A stretch of DNA of 14,249 bases, from NCBI GenBank assembly GCA_034434695.1, contig DAOTYY010000079.1, positions 1 through 14,249 of the forward strand, in the 5' to 3' direction. Source of the DNA: DYEC01 sp034434695 (lineage in GTDB: Bacteria; Chloroflexota; Anaerolineae; Anaerolineales; Anaerolineaceae). A program made the translations under genes and the position numbers. Position 1 is the stretch's first letter. The number at the start of each line of letters is the position of its first letter. Positions 14,139 to 14,249 of the stretch are shown one piece after another. Below the pieces are notes generated by a model. The model was not told where the DNA came from, searched no databases, and worked only from the letters and a program-made list of their open reading frames with translations.

Positions 14139-14249
14139 GCAAGGGCAGGTACTCGTCCAAGCCCAAAGACGGTTTTGATGGACGGCGGCAGTAAGCAATC
14201 AAGCCGCACAGCACATTTACAAAGAAGTTGATGATACTGCGATGGCGAG
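14131..14249 (-). mobile_element. IS transposase, C-terminal fragment (partial at window edge)
   Basis: Reading the minus strand from the window edge gives a 38-residue tail, RHRSIINFFVNVLCGLIAYC followed by RRPSKPSLGLDEYLPLPA and TAA at 14131-14133. A basic RHRS followed by a hydrophobic helix, GLIAYC and a KPSL tail is typical of the C-terminal end of DDE transposases. The catalytic region is outside the window. It could be the other end of the same kind of element whose transposase start is at 1-98; orientation and partly matching terminal repeats agree with this. Family assignment is open. Confidence 0.65.

Noticed and set aside
1..14249. CRISPR array, tRNA, rRNA or riboswitch
   Set aside because: I saw no regularly spaced repeats, no cloverleaf-like segment with TTCGA-type arms, no rRNA-like conserved sequence and no riboswitch core in the intergenic regions.

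Overview
The window looks like a contig from a Gram-negative-like or monoderm environmental bacterium, most probably a member of the Chloroflexota (Anaerolineae-like). This is inferred from three things: lipoproteins with long PT/TATP-rich linkers, FemAB-like transferases inside a polysaccharide locus, and an ECF-type sigma gene beside DUF4405-like and OB-fold/DUF5666-like small membrane proteins. No rRNA, tRNA or housekeeping marker is present, so the taxonomy is tentative.

Layout. Positions 1-~134 hold the start of an insertion-sequence transposase that runs out of the window (minus strand). Positions 227-9133 are one tightly packed minus-strand block for surface polysaccharide assembly. 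In transcription order it encodes a ConA/polysaccharide-lyase-like lipoprotein (8213-9133), a minimal priming phosphoglycosyl transferase (7546-8196), a 937-residue fusion of a Wzx-type flippase to a GT4 glycosyltransferase (4736-7549), two further GT4 glycosyltransferases (3562-4749 and 2572-3540), and two FemAB-like GNAT-fold transferases (1436-2575 and 227-1315). Most junctions overlap or are very short. Upstream lies a second, larger paralogue of the lipoprotein (9413-10954), with a long Pro/Thr linker and its own apparent terminator and promoter. A 384-base divergent intergenic region follows. It contains a perfect 36-bp palindrome, a 10-bp perfect hairpin and candidate promoters in both directions. 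Then come a plus-strand metallo-beta-lactamase-fold hydrolase (11339-12223), a convergent minus-strand pair (OB-fold-like membrane-anchored protein 12257-12808 and tandem DUF4405-like four-helix membrane protein 12859-13476), and a plus-strand ECF sigma factor (13704-14123). The sigma gene is cut off before its region 4 helix-turn-helix, where a transposase tail begins (14131-14249, minus strand).

How it fits together. The priming transferase would load the first sugar phosphate on undecaprenyl phosphate. The three GT4 domains would extend it, and the flippase domain would move it across the membrane. The two FemAB-like proteins could add amino acids to the glycan, to lipid-linked precursor or to peptidoglycan. 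The two lipoproteins could bind or cleave the product outside the cell. No Wzy polymerase or Wzz chain-length regulator is in the window, and the operon's 3' end stops next to an IS end, so the locus may be incomplete here. The sigma gene, the DUF4405-like gene and the OB-fold gene look like a separate envelope-associated regulatory module whose sigma factor has been inactivated by the IS.

Both ends of the window run about 130 bases into IS-like sequence with partly matching terminal repeats and the same transposase orientation. This suggests either two copies of related IS elements flanking the region or contig ends produced by one repeated element.
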